64,000 nucleotides of DNA from Fibrobacter succinogenes (GCA_902794535.1 CADBHQ010000007.1:41446-105445); one strand, 5' to 3'. Counted from the first letter of the stretch, positions 1-9,157 are shown. The notes: generated from the letters alone by a model not told the origin. Numbers and translations: made by a program.

Positions 1-623
1 ACCGTCACCTGGTTCAAGCCTTCAAGACTCTTCCTAAGCTGCGGGTCAGCCGTATTCAGCATCACAAGCACGCGGTCTTCCAACTTTTCGGCCTTCTCGA
101 GCAGTGTCTTGAAGCGTTCCTGGAATTCCGGATTCACAATCGTCTGGTTCAAAGCTTGCTTGACCGATTCCAAAAGCACCTTCGTCGAGTCGCAGACCTC
201 GCCCACAAGACCAAGAGCTTCGGCAATACCGGCATCGAATTGACCCGTAATGGTATCGCCCGGGGCAAAGTAGCTTGCCGAATCACCCAGAATCATACCA
301 ATCTGACGTTCACCCATGATACCGATGTTCTGCACGCGAATTTCGGAATCCTTCGGGATTTTCACGTCGGTACGAAGTCTGATTGTCACAACCACGCGGT
401 GGCCAGCCAAATCGATCGATTCGACCTTACCGAGTTTCACACCATTCACCTTGACGGGGTCATCGAGCACCAAGGTACTCACCTGGGTAAACCGCAGATA
501 ATAGGTGTTAAAGGTTTCGCGAGGGTCCTTCTCGTTTAAGAAGAATATTCCAAAAACAAGAATAATCAGGGCAAGGATGACCACCAAGCCTACTGAAAAA
601 TAAAGAGCCGAATACTTTTTCAT
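1..623 (-). CDS. MlaD/MCE-family lipid transport protein, C-terminus cut by window edge
   Basis: The minus-strand frame opens with ATG at 621-623 and runs off the left edge. It starts with MKKYSALYFSVGL and one hydrophobic helix (about residues 5-27). A beta-rich MCE domain follows, with the typical stretch DDPVKVNGVKLGKVESID and then VQNIGIMGERQIGMILGDS. After the MCE domain the chain becomes helical with heptad character, as in MlaD/PqiB/Mce proteins. MCE proteins form rings that carry phospholipids between inner and outer membranes, with an ABC permease and ATPase. Those partners would lie beyond the left edge and cannot be seen. A terminator separates it from trmH, so it is its own transcription unit. 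The family call is firm; the exact subtype (Mla, Yrb, Tgd-like) is inference. Confidence 0.85.
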   Translation of the reverse strand, partial: MKKYSALYFSVGLVVILALIILVFGIFFLNEKDPRETFNTYYLRFTQVSTLVLDDPVKVNGVKLGKVESIDLAGHRVVVTIRLRTDVKIPKDSEIRVQNIGIMGERQIGMILGDSASYFAPGDTITGQFDAGIAEALGLVGEVCDSTKVLLESVKQALNQTIVNPEFQERFKTLLEKAEKLEDRVLVMLNTADPQLRKSLEGLNQVT

Positions 624-661
624 TTGGGTTTTAATCTAGCATTTTTTGCATATAAAACAAA

Positions 662-687
662 AAAAGCCCTCTTAAAAGAGAGCTTTT
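662..687 (-). terminator. Intrinsic terminator after the trmH operon
   Basis: Hairpin with arms 662-673 and 676-687 (one internal mismatch, AA loop). On the minus strand it is followed by a T-rich run. It lies just past the trmH stop and upstream of the MCE gene start. Confidence 0.7.
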
Positions 688-704
688 AAGGCTTGATTAA
701 GGGG

Positions 705-1358
705 TTACTCGTCGATTCGAACAATCGGGCTGTTGTTCTCGATACCGTTCACATGGCGGTCAAGCCAGTCCAAAAGCAAAGCATCACGTTCTGCCTTAGG
801 GAGCAAGAACTTTTCGCGGCCTTCCTTCTGCATGAACACATCTAGGTAAGTCATCAAAACGCCGCCAGCCACCGACACATTCATTGATTCGGTAATACCA
901 TACTGAGGCAGTTTGAATTCGTAGTCGGCATGGGCCAAAGTATCGGGGTGATTCCCATGGAATTCGCTCCCCAGATAGAAAGCGGTAGGTTGGCTCAAAT
1001 CCAAATCCAGAACAGAATTGGTGGTATTCGTGCTCGCCACGGCAATCTTGTAACCCTTCGCGCGCAGCTTTTCCATGCAAAGCATGCGCTTTTTGTAAAG
1101 ATACAGGCTCATCCACTTGTAACTGCCCTTCAGAATGGACTTATTCACACTGTAGGCATTGTCTTCTTCGATAATGTGAACATCTTGAAGGCCAAACACT
1201 TCGGCAGTACGAATCACGGCAGAAATGTTGTGCGGGTCGAACAAATCTTCGAGCACCATGCAAAAGTGTCTGGTACGGCGATCCACCACAGACGTCAAAA
1301 GTTCACGACGGCGTTCCGTCACGCGTTCCAAAAGGGATTCCAAAGTTTCGTTCGTCAT
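705..1358 (-). CDS. TrmH/SpoU-family RNA 2'-O-methyltransferase
   Basis: 217 aa. Transfers a methyl group from SAM to a ribose 2'-OH of tRNA or rRNA through the SPOUT trefoil-knot fold. The three SpoU motifs are clear: motif 1 LFDPHNISAVIRTAEVFG (about residues 39-56, with conserved N44 and R50), motif 2 FYLGSEFHG (127-135), and motif 3 LPQYGITESMNVSVAGGV (150-167). The order and the short N-terminal helix fit TrmH, which makes Gm18 in tRNA, better than the larger RlmB type, but the substrate is not proven. The ATG overlaps the stop of the upstream gene in an ATGA arrangement, so it is the last gene of a three-gene operon with the M16-like lipoprotein and a secreted protein. The functional link to those two is not obvious. 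Confidence 0.85.
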   Translation of the reverse strand: MTNETLESLLERVTERRRELLTSVVDRRTRHFCMVLEDLFDPHNISAVIRTAEVFGLQDVHIIEEDNAYSVNKSILKGSYKWMSLYLYKKRMLCMEKLRAKGYKIAVASTNTTNSVLDLDLSQPTAFYLGSEFHGNHPDTLAHADYEFKLPQYGITESMNVSVAGGVLMTYLDVFMQKEGREKFLLPKAERDALLLDWLDRHVNGIENNSPIVRIDE

Positions 1359-2389
1359 TTCTTTTCCTTGATAACCTGAAGGTCCTTCACCATAATAGGC
1401 ACAGCCTGCATATCCTGCTCACGCTTTTGTTTGCGGGCTTTTTGCAGACGTTCAAAATCGCCAAGTTCCCAATGCGCACCGTTTACGACTTCTTCAAAAT
1501 CCAAAACGTACTGCACGTTTTCTTCGGACTTGAGAGTCGCACTCTTAAGCATGGGTTCCTTATTGCCGCTAAAGTACATTCCTGACGCTTTCTTGATGTC
1601 GTTCACAATCTGCTCGATTTTCGTGTTCACAACGCTTCTGAACACCTTCATCTGCATAATAGAATTGAGCACCGAGTTGCCCGGGAACACGATAGCAGTT
1701 AATTTGTACTTAATAATCTTGCCAGGCATTGGATCCATATCCAAGTACGCGATTGCGGTTCCATGGAGCGCCCACTTTAGGATTTTCGCATGGCCGTATC
1801 CAAAGAACAAGTCGCGCATGCCAAGCTTTTGTCCCGCACTATCCTGCAAAGCCCAGTAGAATTCGCCCGAAAGACTGCGGCCATTACTACCACTAAAGAA
1901 TCGTCTGTTCGGGGGCGTGTATTCAAGCACGTAGTTTTCGTCAAGGTAAGCGTTAATCAACTGCGCCGTAAACGGCATATTGTCAAACAAGAACTTGATT
2001 ACGTTTTCATCAAGCGGGAGCGTTCCCGCATAAACGTATTCCACACGGTATTGGCGGCCAAGTCTCGCGTAAATTTCAGGAACCATCGGAGCCTTAGGGT
2101 CTACCTTGTAGCCACGTTTTTCAAGTTCCTTGTAAGGCTTGCAAAATTCTTCGTTGTACTTTACTTTGGGCCATGGATGCTTGTCACCCACGGAACAACC
2201 CGGATAATCAATATCCATGCACGTTTTGAGTCCAGAACACAGCGAGCGCACATCGTCTTCGTTCTGGAGGCGTTTGACCAAGTTGTGGCGAGCGAGCGTA
2301 TCAGTCGCGAGAGCATCTGCAGCAAAAGCAAACACCCCACACAACAGGACCACAGTCAAAGACTTCGCTATGTATCCAAGAATCTTCAT
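1355..2389 (-). CDS. Secreted protein of unknown function
   Basis: 344 aa, not recognised as any named family. The N-terminus MKILGYIAKSLTVVLLCGVFAFAADA is a clear Sec signal peptide with cleavage near residue 23-26. The mature part has four Cys in its first 65 residues (SLCSGLKTCMDIDYPGCSVG and EEFC), so disulfides are possible. A mixed alpha/beta body and a charged C-terminal tail (KARKQKREQDMQ) follow. It is tightly coupled on both sides: its ATG overlaps the M16-like stop in TAATG, and its TGA overlaps the trmH start in ATGA. Translation of the three genes is therefore probably linked. A periplasmic location is inferred from the signal peptide. Confidence 0.7.
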   Translation of the reverse strand: MKILGYIAKSLTVVLLCGVFAFAADALATDTLARHNLVKRLQNEDDVRSLCSGLKTCMDIDYPGCSVGDKHPWPKVKYNEEFCKPYKELEKRGYKVDPKAPMVPEIYARLGRQYRVEYVYAGTLPLDENVIKFLFDNMPFTAQLINAYLDENYVLEYTPPNRRFFSGSNGRSLSGEFYWALQDSAGQKLGMRDLFFGYGHAKILKWALHGTAIAYLDMDPMPGKIIKYKLTAIVFPGNSVLNSIMQMKVFRSVVNTKIEQIVNDIKKASGMYFSGNKEPMLKSATLKSEENVQYVLDFEEVVNGAHWELGDFERLQKARKQKREQDMQAVPIMVKDLQVIKEKK

Positions 2390-3936
2390 TAATTCCTAAA
2401 CTCCAGACTATCCTGTGGAATCACCGTGAACGGCTTGATGGCTTCAAGTTTTGAAACAGGAGCGACAATCGAGGTGGTCATCTTGTCCATATCAAAATAC
2501 TTCTTGACCATTGCCTTCACTTGGTCGGCCGTCACCGCATTAATTTCCTTTACATAATCCAAATAGTGGTCGTAGGTCTTACCCAGCAGTTCACCCTTCG
2601 CAAAGATTACCGCCGTTGCTTCAGGACTATCGAACAGGCTCGGCAAGCTTTCAATCAAAGCTTTTTTGGCCTGCGAAAGTTCTTCTTCTGTAGGTCCTTG
2701 TTCTGCAAATTCATTCACCACTTCGCGAATCAGTTTCAGGGCAAACCCAACCGATTCCACCTTGGTCTGCAAGGCAATCGTTACCATGGCGGTGTCGCGA
2801 TAATCGTTTCCCACCGAGCTGTACACGCTGTATGCCAAGCCTTCATCGCTACGTACGCGGTTCATCAAGCGGCTCGTAAAGCTACCACCACCCAGAATAA
2901 AGTTTGCCACCGCTGCCGGATAGTAGTCTGCATGCGGTCTACGCACAAAGGGCTGGTTCATCGAAATATTTGCCTGCGAAATATCCTTGTCGACCACGTA
3001 AATTCCGGGCTTTCTCACAAACGTAAGCGGAGTCGGTTCCTGGGCCACAGCCTTCGCATTCTTTTTCACATTTTTCGAAACAGCCGTTTTCCAACCTTCA
3101 AAGAAATCCTTGAGCACGACAACTATCGAATCCTTGTCGACATCACCAGAAAGTGCAAATATCACGCGGCCATTCCCATACACACCTTGTGCCAATTGCT
3201 TGACATCGGCCACAGACACCTTCTTGTAGTCTTCGGCATTGGCATCCCACAATCTCGGGTTCGGAGCGTAGTTCACTTTAGCCTTCAACGCCGAAAGTAC
3301 CTTTGCCGGCGTGTCATAACGGCGATCGTAGGCCGTCAAGAAGTTTGCACGCAAAATTTCAAACTGGTCTTTGTCAAAAGCAGGATCCGTCAGCACTTGC
3401 TTCGAAAGCTTCAGCATGTCAGCAAAGTCCTTAGACAAGCAATCGATATCGAACATCGAAGTAAACGTGCCGACCGAAGAACTCAACCCTGCGCTAATGA
3501 ATTCCAGGGAATCGTCCAAAGCCTTGGCAGAAATGCCACCACCGCCACCGCGACGGAGCATGCTCCCCACCATCGATGACGCCGCTTCGTCTTTAAGCGA
3601 AAGCGGAGCGCGCGGCTGTTCAAAATAGACTGAAAAATTCACGAGCGGCAAACTGCGGTCGCTTACAATATAGCCCGAAATACCCGGGGCAATCTCTACG
3701 CGGAAATCCTTCGGGTACGGAGCTACATACTTGTATTCTGGAAACTGGATGTCCTTATAGCTTGCAGGAATCGCCGATTCGGCATTTTTTTCTGCAACAG
3801 GGGCAGCCGAATCAGTCTGCGCAGCCGGTACAGGCTCCGTCTGCGGTTCCGGCGAACCCGAACAAGCATTCAAGGCAAACACTGTCGCTACCGACGTCGC
3901 CGTCAAAAAGAGAACTTTCAAATCAAACTTCATCAT
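2389..3936 (-). CDS. M16-family (pitrilysin-like) lipoprotein, catalytic motif missing
   Basis: 515 aa from the ATG at 3934-3936. An in-frame start at 3969 would precede the signal peptide and is less likely. Signal peptide and lipobox: FALNACSGS, acylated Cys about residue 24. Two M16 halves are visible. The N-terminal half has PLVNFSVYFEQPRAPLSLKDEAASSMVGSMLRRGG, where active members carry HxxEH; here those His and Glu ligands are absent. The C-terminal half keeps the conserved substrate-binding stretch ILGGGSFTSRLMNRVRSDEGLAYSVYSS. It therefore looks like a non-catalytic M16 subunit, a type that usually pairs with an active M16 protease; no such partner lies in the window. First gene of the operon with the secreted protein and trmH, divergent from gluQ. 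Confidence 0.85.
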   Translation of the reverse strand: MMKFDLKVLFLTATSVATVFALNACSGSPEPQTEPVPAAQTDSAAPVAEKNAESAIPASYKDIQFPEYKYVAPYPKDFRVEIAPGISGYIVSDRSLPLVNFSVYFEQPRAPLSLKDEAASSMVGSMLRRGGGGGISAKALDDSLEFISAGLSSSVGTFTSMFDIDCLSKDFADMLKLSKQVLTDPAFDKDQFEILRANFLTAYDRRYDTPAKVLSALKAKVNYAPNPRLWDANAEDYKKVSVADVKQLAQGVYGNGRVIFALSGDVDKDSIVVVLKDFFEGWKTAVSKNVKKNAKAVAQEPTPLTFVRKPGIYVVDKDISQANISMNQPFVRRPHADYYPAAVANFILGGGSFTSRLMNRVRSDEGLAYSVYSSVGNDYRDTAMVTIALQTKVESVGFALKLIREVVNEFAEQGPTEEELSQAKKALIESLPSLFDSPEATAVIFAKGELLGKTYDHYLDYVKEINAVTADQVKAMVKKYFDMDKMTTSIVAPVSKLEAIKPFTVIPQDSLEFRN

Positions 3937-3995
3937 AAAAAAAGATAGTAAATCAGAATATAACACCACACGGATTCTTTTCTATCTTTCCGCGT

Positions 3996-4892
3996 ATGCC
4001 AGGAATCATCCGTTTTGCGCCGAGTCCCACGGGCTTTTTACACGAAGGGCACCTGCTCTCAGCCCTTTACGTATGGGCGGCCGCAAAAAAATGGGGTCTC
4101 AAGATTCACCTTCGCATCGAAGACCACGACCAAGGCCGCGCCCGCAAGGAATATATCAACGGCATCCGCGAAGATCTCGCCTGGTTCGGATTCCAGTACG
4201 ACAGCGAAAGCATTCAAAGTTCGCACTTTGACTTTTTCCAGAAAGTCCTCGACAAACTCACCGCTCAAGGGCTTGTGTACCCCTGCACCTGCAGCCGCAA
4301 GCAATTGCAATCCGAAAATCCCGTAAGCGAAACCGGCGAAGTCATTTACCAAGGCAAATGCCGCACGCATACAATGCCCTGCAGCGAACCTCATAGCCTA
4401 CGTATCGTTATTCCAAACAAAGTAATTAATTGGCACGACGAGCGCCTCGGTGACTTTAGCGAAAATCCGAAAAATCAATGCGGAGATTTCCCTATTCGCG
4501 ACCGCGACGGTTTCTGGACCTACCAATTCGCCGTCTGCATCGATGACCTTACCCAAGGAATCACGCATATTGTTCGCGGTGAAGATATCCGCAATTCTAC
4601 CGCCCGCCAAATAGCCCTTTCGCAATTAATTGCCGAAACTTGCCAAGGCGACCCCAACCTAAATATACCCCACTACACGCGCCCAGTATATCTGCACCAC
4701 CCACTTATTGTCGACCCGACTGGCAAAAAGCTCTCCAAGCGCGAGCACGCCTACAGTCTCCGTCAAGAAAAAGAAAACGGCAAGACTCCCCAGGAACTTT
4801 TGGGGCAAATCCTTCATAAAGCCGGTTTTTTGTCACATATTATACCGACAACGTTAGAACAAGCGATAGCAACGGTTGCAGAGCGCCTGTAA
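3996..4892 (+). CDS. gluQ: Glutamyl-Q tRNA(Asp) synthetase
   Basis: 298 aa. Activates glutamate and attaches it to queuosine at position 34 of tRNA-Asp; a shortened paralogue of GluRS without an anticodon-binding domain. The class I signature HIGH appears as HEGH (residues 16-19) within FAPSPTGFLHEGHLLSAL. KMSKS appears as KLSKR (245-249). The zinc site typical of GluQRS is present: C97, C99, Y118 and C122. Length and the stop soon after KLSKR exclude full GluRS. The start codon ATG at 3996 gives MPGIIRFAPSPTG, the expected N-terminus. It is divergent from the M16-like operon with only about 60 bp between them. No Shine-Dalgarno is obvious. Confidence 0.93.
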   Translation: MPGIIRFAPSPTGFLHEGHLLSALYVWAAAKKWGLKIHLRIEDHDQGRARKEYINGIREDLAWFGFQYDSESIQSSHFDFFQKVLDKLTAQGLVYPCTCSRKQLQSENPVSETGEVIYQGKCRTHTMPCSEPHSLRIVIPNKVINWHDERLGDFSENPKNQCGDFPIRDRDGFWTYQFAVCIDDLTQGITHIVRGEDIRNSTARQIALSQLIAETCQGDPNLNIPHYTRPVYLHHPLIVDPTGKKLSKREHAYSLRQEKENGKTPQELLGQILHKAGFLSHIIPTTLEQAIATVAERL

Positions 4893-4918
4893 ACACGCCT
4901 TTTACACTCCTTTTTTAT

Positions 4919-4951
4919 TACCTAATTTCGCAACTAGCAATAAATTAGGTA
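4919..4951. promoter_or_regulatory. Perfect 10-bp inverted repeat upstream of the DUF4011 gene
   Basis: TACCTAATTT (4919-4928) and AAATTAGGTA (4942-4951) form a perfect dyad with a 13-nt spacer, ending 10 bp before the start codon at 4962. The right arm runs into a TATATT. There is no T-run after it, so it is not a classic terminator for gluQ. It could be an operator or a 5' mRNA hairpin; no regulator is known. Confidence 0.45.
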
Positions 4952-4961
4952 TATTCAGGGT

Positions 4962-7900
4962 ATGTCTTCATCTTCTGCTATTGTCGCCAAAATTCGGCAA
5001 GAAGCCGCCCTCTTTGACTCCAAAGACCGTTTACTTAGTTTTTCGACCAAAAACGATTTCCAGTCGCCCCTGATCGCCGAGGCAGGAGACCTTTTCTACG
5101 AAAAATGGTTGCAAGCCCATGGGCCCCTTCCCCTGGAATCCTTTTTCCAGGTTTCTCAGAATTTTACGGCGCAGCAAAAGATTACCGCCCTCGACACCAT
5201 CACCTCGGTGCTTCGTCACAAACTTGACGATTACGGCGAAACAGATCTTTACCTGCTTCTCGGCTTTTTGAAATGGGACGGCAATGCCCTTGCCCCAAGC
5301 CTTTTGGTTCCGCTCGACTTCGATCCGACCAAGAATACGGTTTCTATTTCGAATCGATCCCCCATCGAAAACATCGTCCTGCGCGAACGCCTCAAGGACT
5401 CGATTGCACTGCCCTCTGCCGAAGATGCTATTATCAACGGCAAGTTCAGCCTGCTCCTCTATTTTTCACAATTTGAAAAAGCCATTGCAGGCGAACGCAA
5501 CTGGCGCTTTACCCGTCACGGGCTATGCCTCGGTTTTTTCAACACAAACCTTCTGCAGCTCAAGAAAAGATGCAGCCTAGGCTTTTCCGAAAAGAGCATT
5601 GCAGGGAACCCGATTTTGGCGTCGCTCCTTCGCAAGGAAGGTTTCCAGGCCCAAGAATCTCTGTTCGAAGAAAACGATTTCGACAATGTCTTTTCGCCGG
5701 CAGACCACCATTTCCTTTACACCACTGATTCGCACACGAATAAAGTGACAGTGGATGCCGAAAACGAGCAAACCTGCGCCTACGCGATCCAGGCACTCCC
5801 CGGCACCGAAAAAATGAAGGTGGCCGCCAATATCGTCGCCGACGAAATCGCCCAGGGCAAAAAACTTTTAGTGGTCCACAAGCGCGCCGTTACGGCACGT
5901 GCATTCCAGAATGCCTGGAAACCGCCCTTCCGCAGTTTCCCGGATACCGACCGCAACGCACTTGAACAGAAAGTTCGCGCCATGCGAAACGGTTTTCAGG
6001 AATACTACAACGCAGTAAACAAGCCTATTCCGCCTACCAACGTTTTACTTCCGGAATTGCTGCGCGAATTCAAAGACGTCAAGCAGCCCAAAAAGAAATT
6101 CCCCGACCGTATTTTCCGCGGTGTAGGCCAACTGGACTTCAACAGTTACCAAGAGCTCAAGAAAGACATCCAGATTTTGTCGGAACTGTATTTCGACAAA
6201 AAGGGAGTCGATGCCCGCAAGGCATTCCAAGGGGTCAAGGTATCTAGCCTTTCAGAAGACCAGCAACAAACCCTTTGCGAAGAACTCCGCTGCGCGGCAA
6301 CCCGCGCAAAAGAACTGGAACCCGTTATCAAGAAAATGGAATCGACAGGGCTTTTCCCCACCGGGATCTTCCTATCGGGCATGATCGACATTCTTGAACT
6401 TCTTCGCGATAATTTCGACGAAAATACTCCCACGTTCGAAGACTGGCAGTTGCGCAGCCACAACTGGACCGCCTACAGGGATACCCTCATGTACCTCCCC
6501 GAAGCAGGAGACCAATGGGTGCGGTACCGCAGGCAAACTTCTGACATTTATACCGACAATGCCGTCGACGAAAACATCCAGAATGCACGCGACGACTTTG
6601 CCGAATGCCAGCACATTTCTCTCAAGGGCCTTTCGGAACGCTACCGCACATCCCGCAAGCGTTTGCTGCAGGTGATTCGCAAACCCAAGACCGTCGACTC
6701 CGACGCCAAACTCCTGGATTTGATTGACACGCTTCTCGAACTGCAAACCAACAAGAAGACTTACAAGGAAAGCGCCGTGCTCGGCAACCACTTGCTCGGG
6801 CGCGACTGGCACTTCGAAGGTTCTAACTGGGTCGAGCTGAATCAGAAAATTCAGTATGTTTACGAATTCCGTGAAAAGCATAAAGACGACCCCAGGCTCG
6901 ACCTGCTCCTACAGTTGCTTGAACAATGGCACAACTTTAAGGACCTTCAACCGGAACTTTCGAATCTCTGGAATTCTGTCATCGAGCTTCAGTCCTCGAT
7001 CAAGCAGATTAACAGGGACATGGAACTCGAGACACCTCTCGAAAGTTTGAGCATCGACAAGTGGCTCGGCAAGATTCAGTTGTGGAACGACAACTGGAGT
7101 CACCTCGATATTCATCTGCAGCTTTCAGCGCACTTCCAGAAAATGGAAAGCTACTGCAACACGGCCTTGGTCGAATACCTCAAGGACCCCGAAAACGCAG
7201 ACGCCGATTTCTGCAACGCCCTCGCCCACTACTGGACCGGAGCCCAGATTCAGGCGGCCACCAAGATTTGCCCAACCCTGTTCTCGGAATCCCCGAAAGC
7301 CAAGGCGCAAAAGAGCAAAGACTACAGGGCTCTCTTGGACCAGTTCTCAAGCGCCAACTTCAAGGAACTGCATAACGCAGTCGAAGCCGATTCAAGCGTG
7401 CTCACCGTAGTACCGCTTGCAGACGCACTCAACATTTCCAACAAGCAGACCTTCGACATTTCAATCATTCTCGATGCCGATGCCATTTCAATGGCAGAAG
7501 CCTTGCCAATTCTGTTTGCTGCACCCAAGACGATTCTTATTGGCGACCCGCACACTCCGAGCCACGACTACTTACCGATTGACGCTTTCCACGAAGAATC
7601 CGTTACTCGTAGCGCTCTCTTCCAAGAAAGCATCTTGACCGCGGCTCTTCGTCAGGGAGCTCCGACCAGAGAACTCTGGTTCTCGACGCAATTCAACAAT
7701 CCTGCCATTGTAAGCTTCGCTAACGAACGCATTTACAATCATGGAATCAAGCAGTTGCCGTCTCCGAACAACGACCTGTTCAAGGGCATTTCAATCAAGG
7801 AAGTTTCCGACAAGATCGAAACTATCGCCCTGACGGCAATTCACCACGCCGAACGCCATCCGGAAAGGACCCTCGGAATCATCGCATTCCACCAGTCCAC

Positions 7901-9062
7901 CTGCCAAGAAATTGAAGACGCCATCCGCGCAAAGCTTATCGCAGGGACTCCGGCGGCCAATTTCTTTGCAAGACCGAATGCAGACATTCGCTATTTCGTA
8001 AAGACGCCCGAAAGAGCAATCGATCAATTCAGGGATACAATCCTTGTCTGTATCGAAGCCGAGGGCGCAGGCGGCCTTGCTGCCGACCACAAGATTGCAG
8101 TTTGCTCTACGCTGGCCAAGCGCGAACTCCGCGCATTCATTACAGAATCCGACCAGACAAAGATTGCATCGCAAAAGAATTCGCTTTTCCGCGAATGGAT
8201 CAACCACCTGCAGTCAAGGCAGTATGACCCTGTAATCGAAATCGAGCCCGCAGATTCTCCGCTCAGAGACGAAGTCATCGCGACTCTCAAGAACGAAAAT
8301 ATTCTGGTACAAGCCCACACTTCAAAGGGCGGCATTCCCGTGGGTCCGGTCGTCATAGACGCAAACAATCCCACGCATTTCTTGTCGCTCATCGAAGACG
8401 ATTGCACCACGGAACGTTTCCGCGATTCTATCGAAGACCGCGACTACGTACGCCCGCTTATTCTAAGGCAACTCGGCTGGAAGGTCATGAACCTTTGGTT
8501 ACCGTTCTGGTACATGTCCAACAAGGACGAAGTCGGACACCTGGTGGCAACCATCGCTATCGAACAGAGTGTGGCTCCCCCGCCCACAGTAGAAGCCGAC
8601 GAAGATGACGGTTCCGAAGTGTTTGATGCCGCAAAGCCCATGACCGAGCCTTACGTGGTACAGCACCCGAAAATCGAAGGAACCGCCCACGACAAGCCCA
8701 TTGCAGAACTTCCGATTGCAGCGCTCATCACGCAGCTCAAGTTCTATGTCGACAGCGAAGCTCCAATTCACGAAGAAATCTTGAAACAGCGAATTCTGGA
8801 ACTGCACCATGTCGACAGAGCAGGCCCTGTGCTCCAGCAAGTGCTGACCGAAGCCATCCGTCAAGGATTGCAGAAGAAGCGCTTTATCAAGACAGGCCCG
8901 TTCTACTACTCGCTCAAGGCCAAGGAGCCGGTCGCACGCAATCGTGCAAACCGTCCGGACTTCGAACGCAAACTCGCATTTGTCGCTCCCGAAGAACGCG
9001 CGCTCATGCCACAAAACATGGACGAATTCGCTCTCAAGCAAACCATGGGACTGCTAGAATAA
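4962..9062 (+). CDS. DUF4011 / SF1-helicase-like / DUF3320 protein with eroded ATPase and nuclease motifs
   Basis: 1366 aa in one open frame. N-terminal DUF4011 hallmarks: LFDSKDRLLSFS (about 17-28) and DLYLLLGFLKWDG...APSLLVPLDF (95-120). An SF1 helicase core follows, but its motifs have drifted. The Walker A position reads ALPGTEKM (278-285) instead of GPPGTGKS/T. The Walker B position reads LDADAIS (837-843) instead of DEASQ. The GDPKQLPP-type segment reads GDPHTPSHDY, and the usual HYRS motif near LWFSTQFNNPAIVSFAN is lost. Around 1110-1190 lies a Vsr/MTES_1575-like endonuclease relic (SLIEDDC, then LRQLGWKVMNLWLPFWY). DUF3320 is at about 1240-1300 (SEAPIHEEILKQRIL). In the family these proteins are presumed DNA-processing ATPases; here ATP hydrolysis and cleavage look unlikely, so a structural or binding role is inferred. 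Ends at a strong terminator. Confidence 0.8.
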   Translation: MSSSSAIVAKIRQEAALFDSKDRLLSFSTKNDFQSPLIAEAGDLFYEKWLQAHGPLPLESFFQVSQNFTAQQKITALDTITSVLRHKLDDYGETDLYLLLGFLKWDGNALAPSLLVPLDFDPTKNTVSISNRSPIENIVLRERLKDSIALPSAEDAIINGKFSLLLYFSQFEKAIAGERNWRFTRHGLCLGFFNTNLLQLKKRCSLGFSEKSIAGNPILASLLRKEGFQAQESLFEENDFDNVFSPADHHFLYTTDSHTNKVTVDAENEQTCAYAIQALPGTEKMKVAANIVADEIAQGKKLLVVHKRAVTARAFQNAWKPPFRSFPDTDRNALEQKVRAMRNGFQEYYNAVNKPIPPTNVLLPELLREFKDVKQPKKKFPDRIFRGVGQLDFNSYQELKKDIQILSELYFDKKGVDARKAFQGVKVSSLSEDQQQTLCEELRCAATRAKELEPVIKKMESTGLFPTGIFLSGMIDILELLRDNFDENTPTFEDWQLRSHNWTAYRDTLMYLPEAGDQWVRYRRQTSDIYTDNAVDENIQNARDDFAECQHISLKGLSERYRTSRKRLLQVIRKPKTVDSDAKLLDLIDTLLELQTNKKTYKESAVLGNHLLGRDWHFEGSNWVELNQKIQYVYEFREKHKDDPRLDLLLQLLEQWHNFKDLQPELSNLWNSVIELQSSIKQINRDMELETPLESLSIDKWLGKIQLWNDNWSHLDIHLQLSAHFQKMESYCNTALVEYLKDPENADADFCNALAHYWTGAQIQAATKICPTLFSESPKAKAQKSKDYRALLDQFSSANFKELHNAVEADSSVLTVVPLADALNISNKQTFDISIILDADAISMAEALPILFAAPKTILIGDPHTPSHDYLPIDAFHEESVTRSALFQESILTAALRQGAPTRELWFSTQFNNPAIVSFANERIYNHGIKQLPSPNNDLFKGISIKEVSDKIETIALTAIHHAERHPERTLGIIAFHQSTCQEIEDAIRAKLIAGTPAANFFARPNADIRYFVKTPERAIDQFRDTILVCIEAEGAGGLAADHKIAVCSTLAKRELRAFITESDQTKIASQKNSLFREWINHLQSRQYDPVIEIEPADSPLRDEVIATLKNENILVQAHTSKGGIPVGPVVIDANNPTHFLSLIEDDCTTERFRDSIEDRDYVRPLILRQLGWKVMNLWLPFWYMSNKDEVGHLVATIAIEQSVAPPPTVEADEDDGSEVFDAAKPMTEPYVVQHPKIEGTAHDKPIAELPIAALITQLKFYVDSEAPIHEEILKQRILELHHVDRAGPVLQQVLTEAIRQGLQKKRFIKTGPFYYSLKAKEPVARNRANRPDFERKLAFVAPEERALMPQNMDEFALKQTMGLLE

Positions 9063-9085
9063 CTCAGCCCAAATAAGATTAAAGC

Positions 9086-9119
9086 AAAAAGTTCCACCCA
9101 TCGTTGGGTGGAACTTTTT
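9086..9119 (+). terminator. Strong bidirectional terminator
   Basis: Perfect 15-bp stem (9086-9100 with 9105-9119), TCGT loop, A-run on one side and T-run on the other. It ends the DUF4011 gene on the plus strand and serves the convergent SPOR-domain gene on the minus strand. Confidence 0.92.
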
Positions 9120-9157
9120 CATTATTCAAAAGATGCCAAAGGCATTCAAGCTTACAG

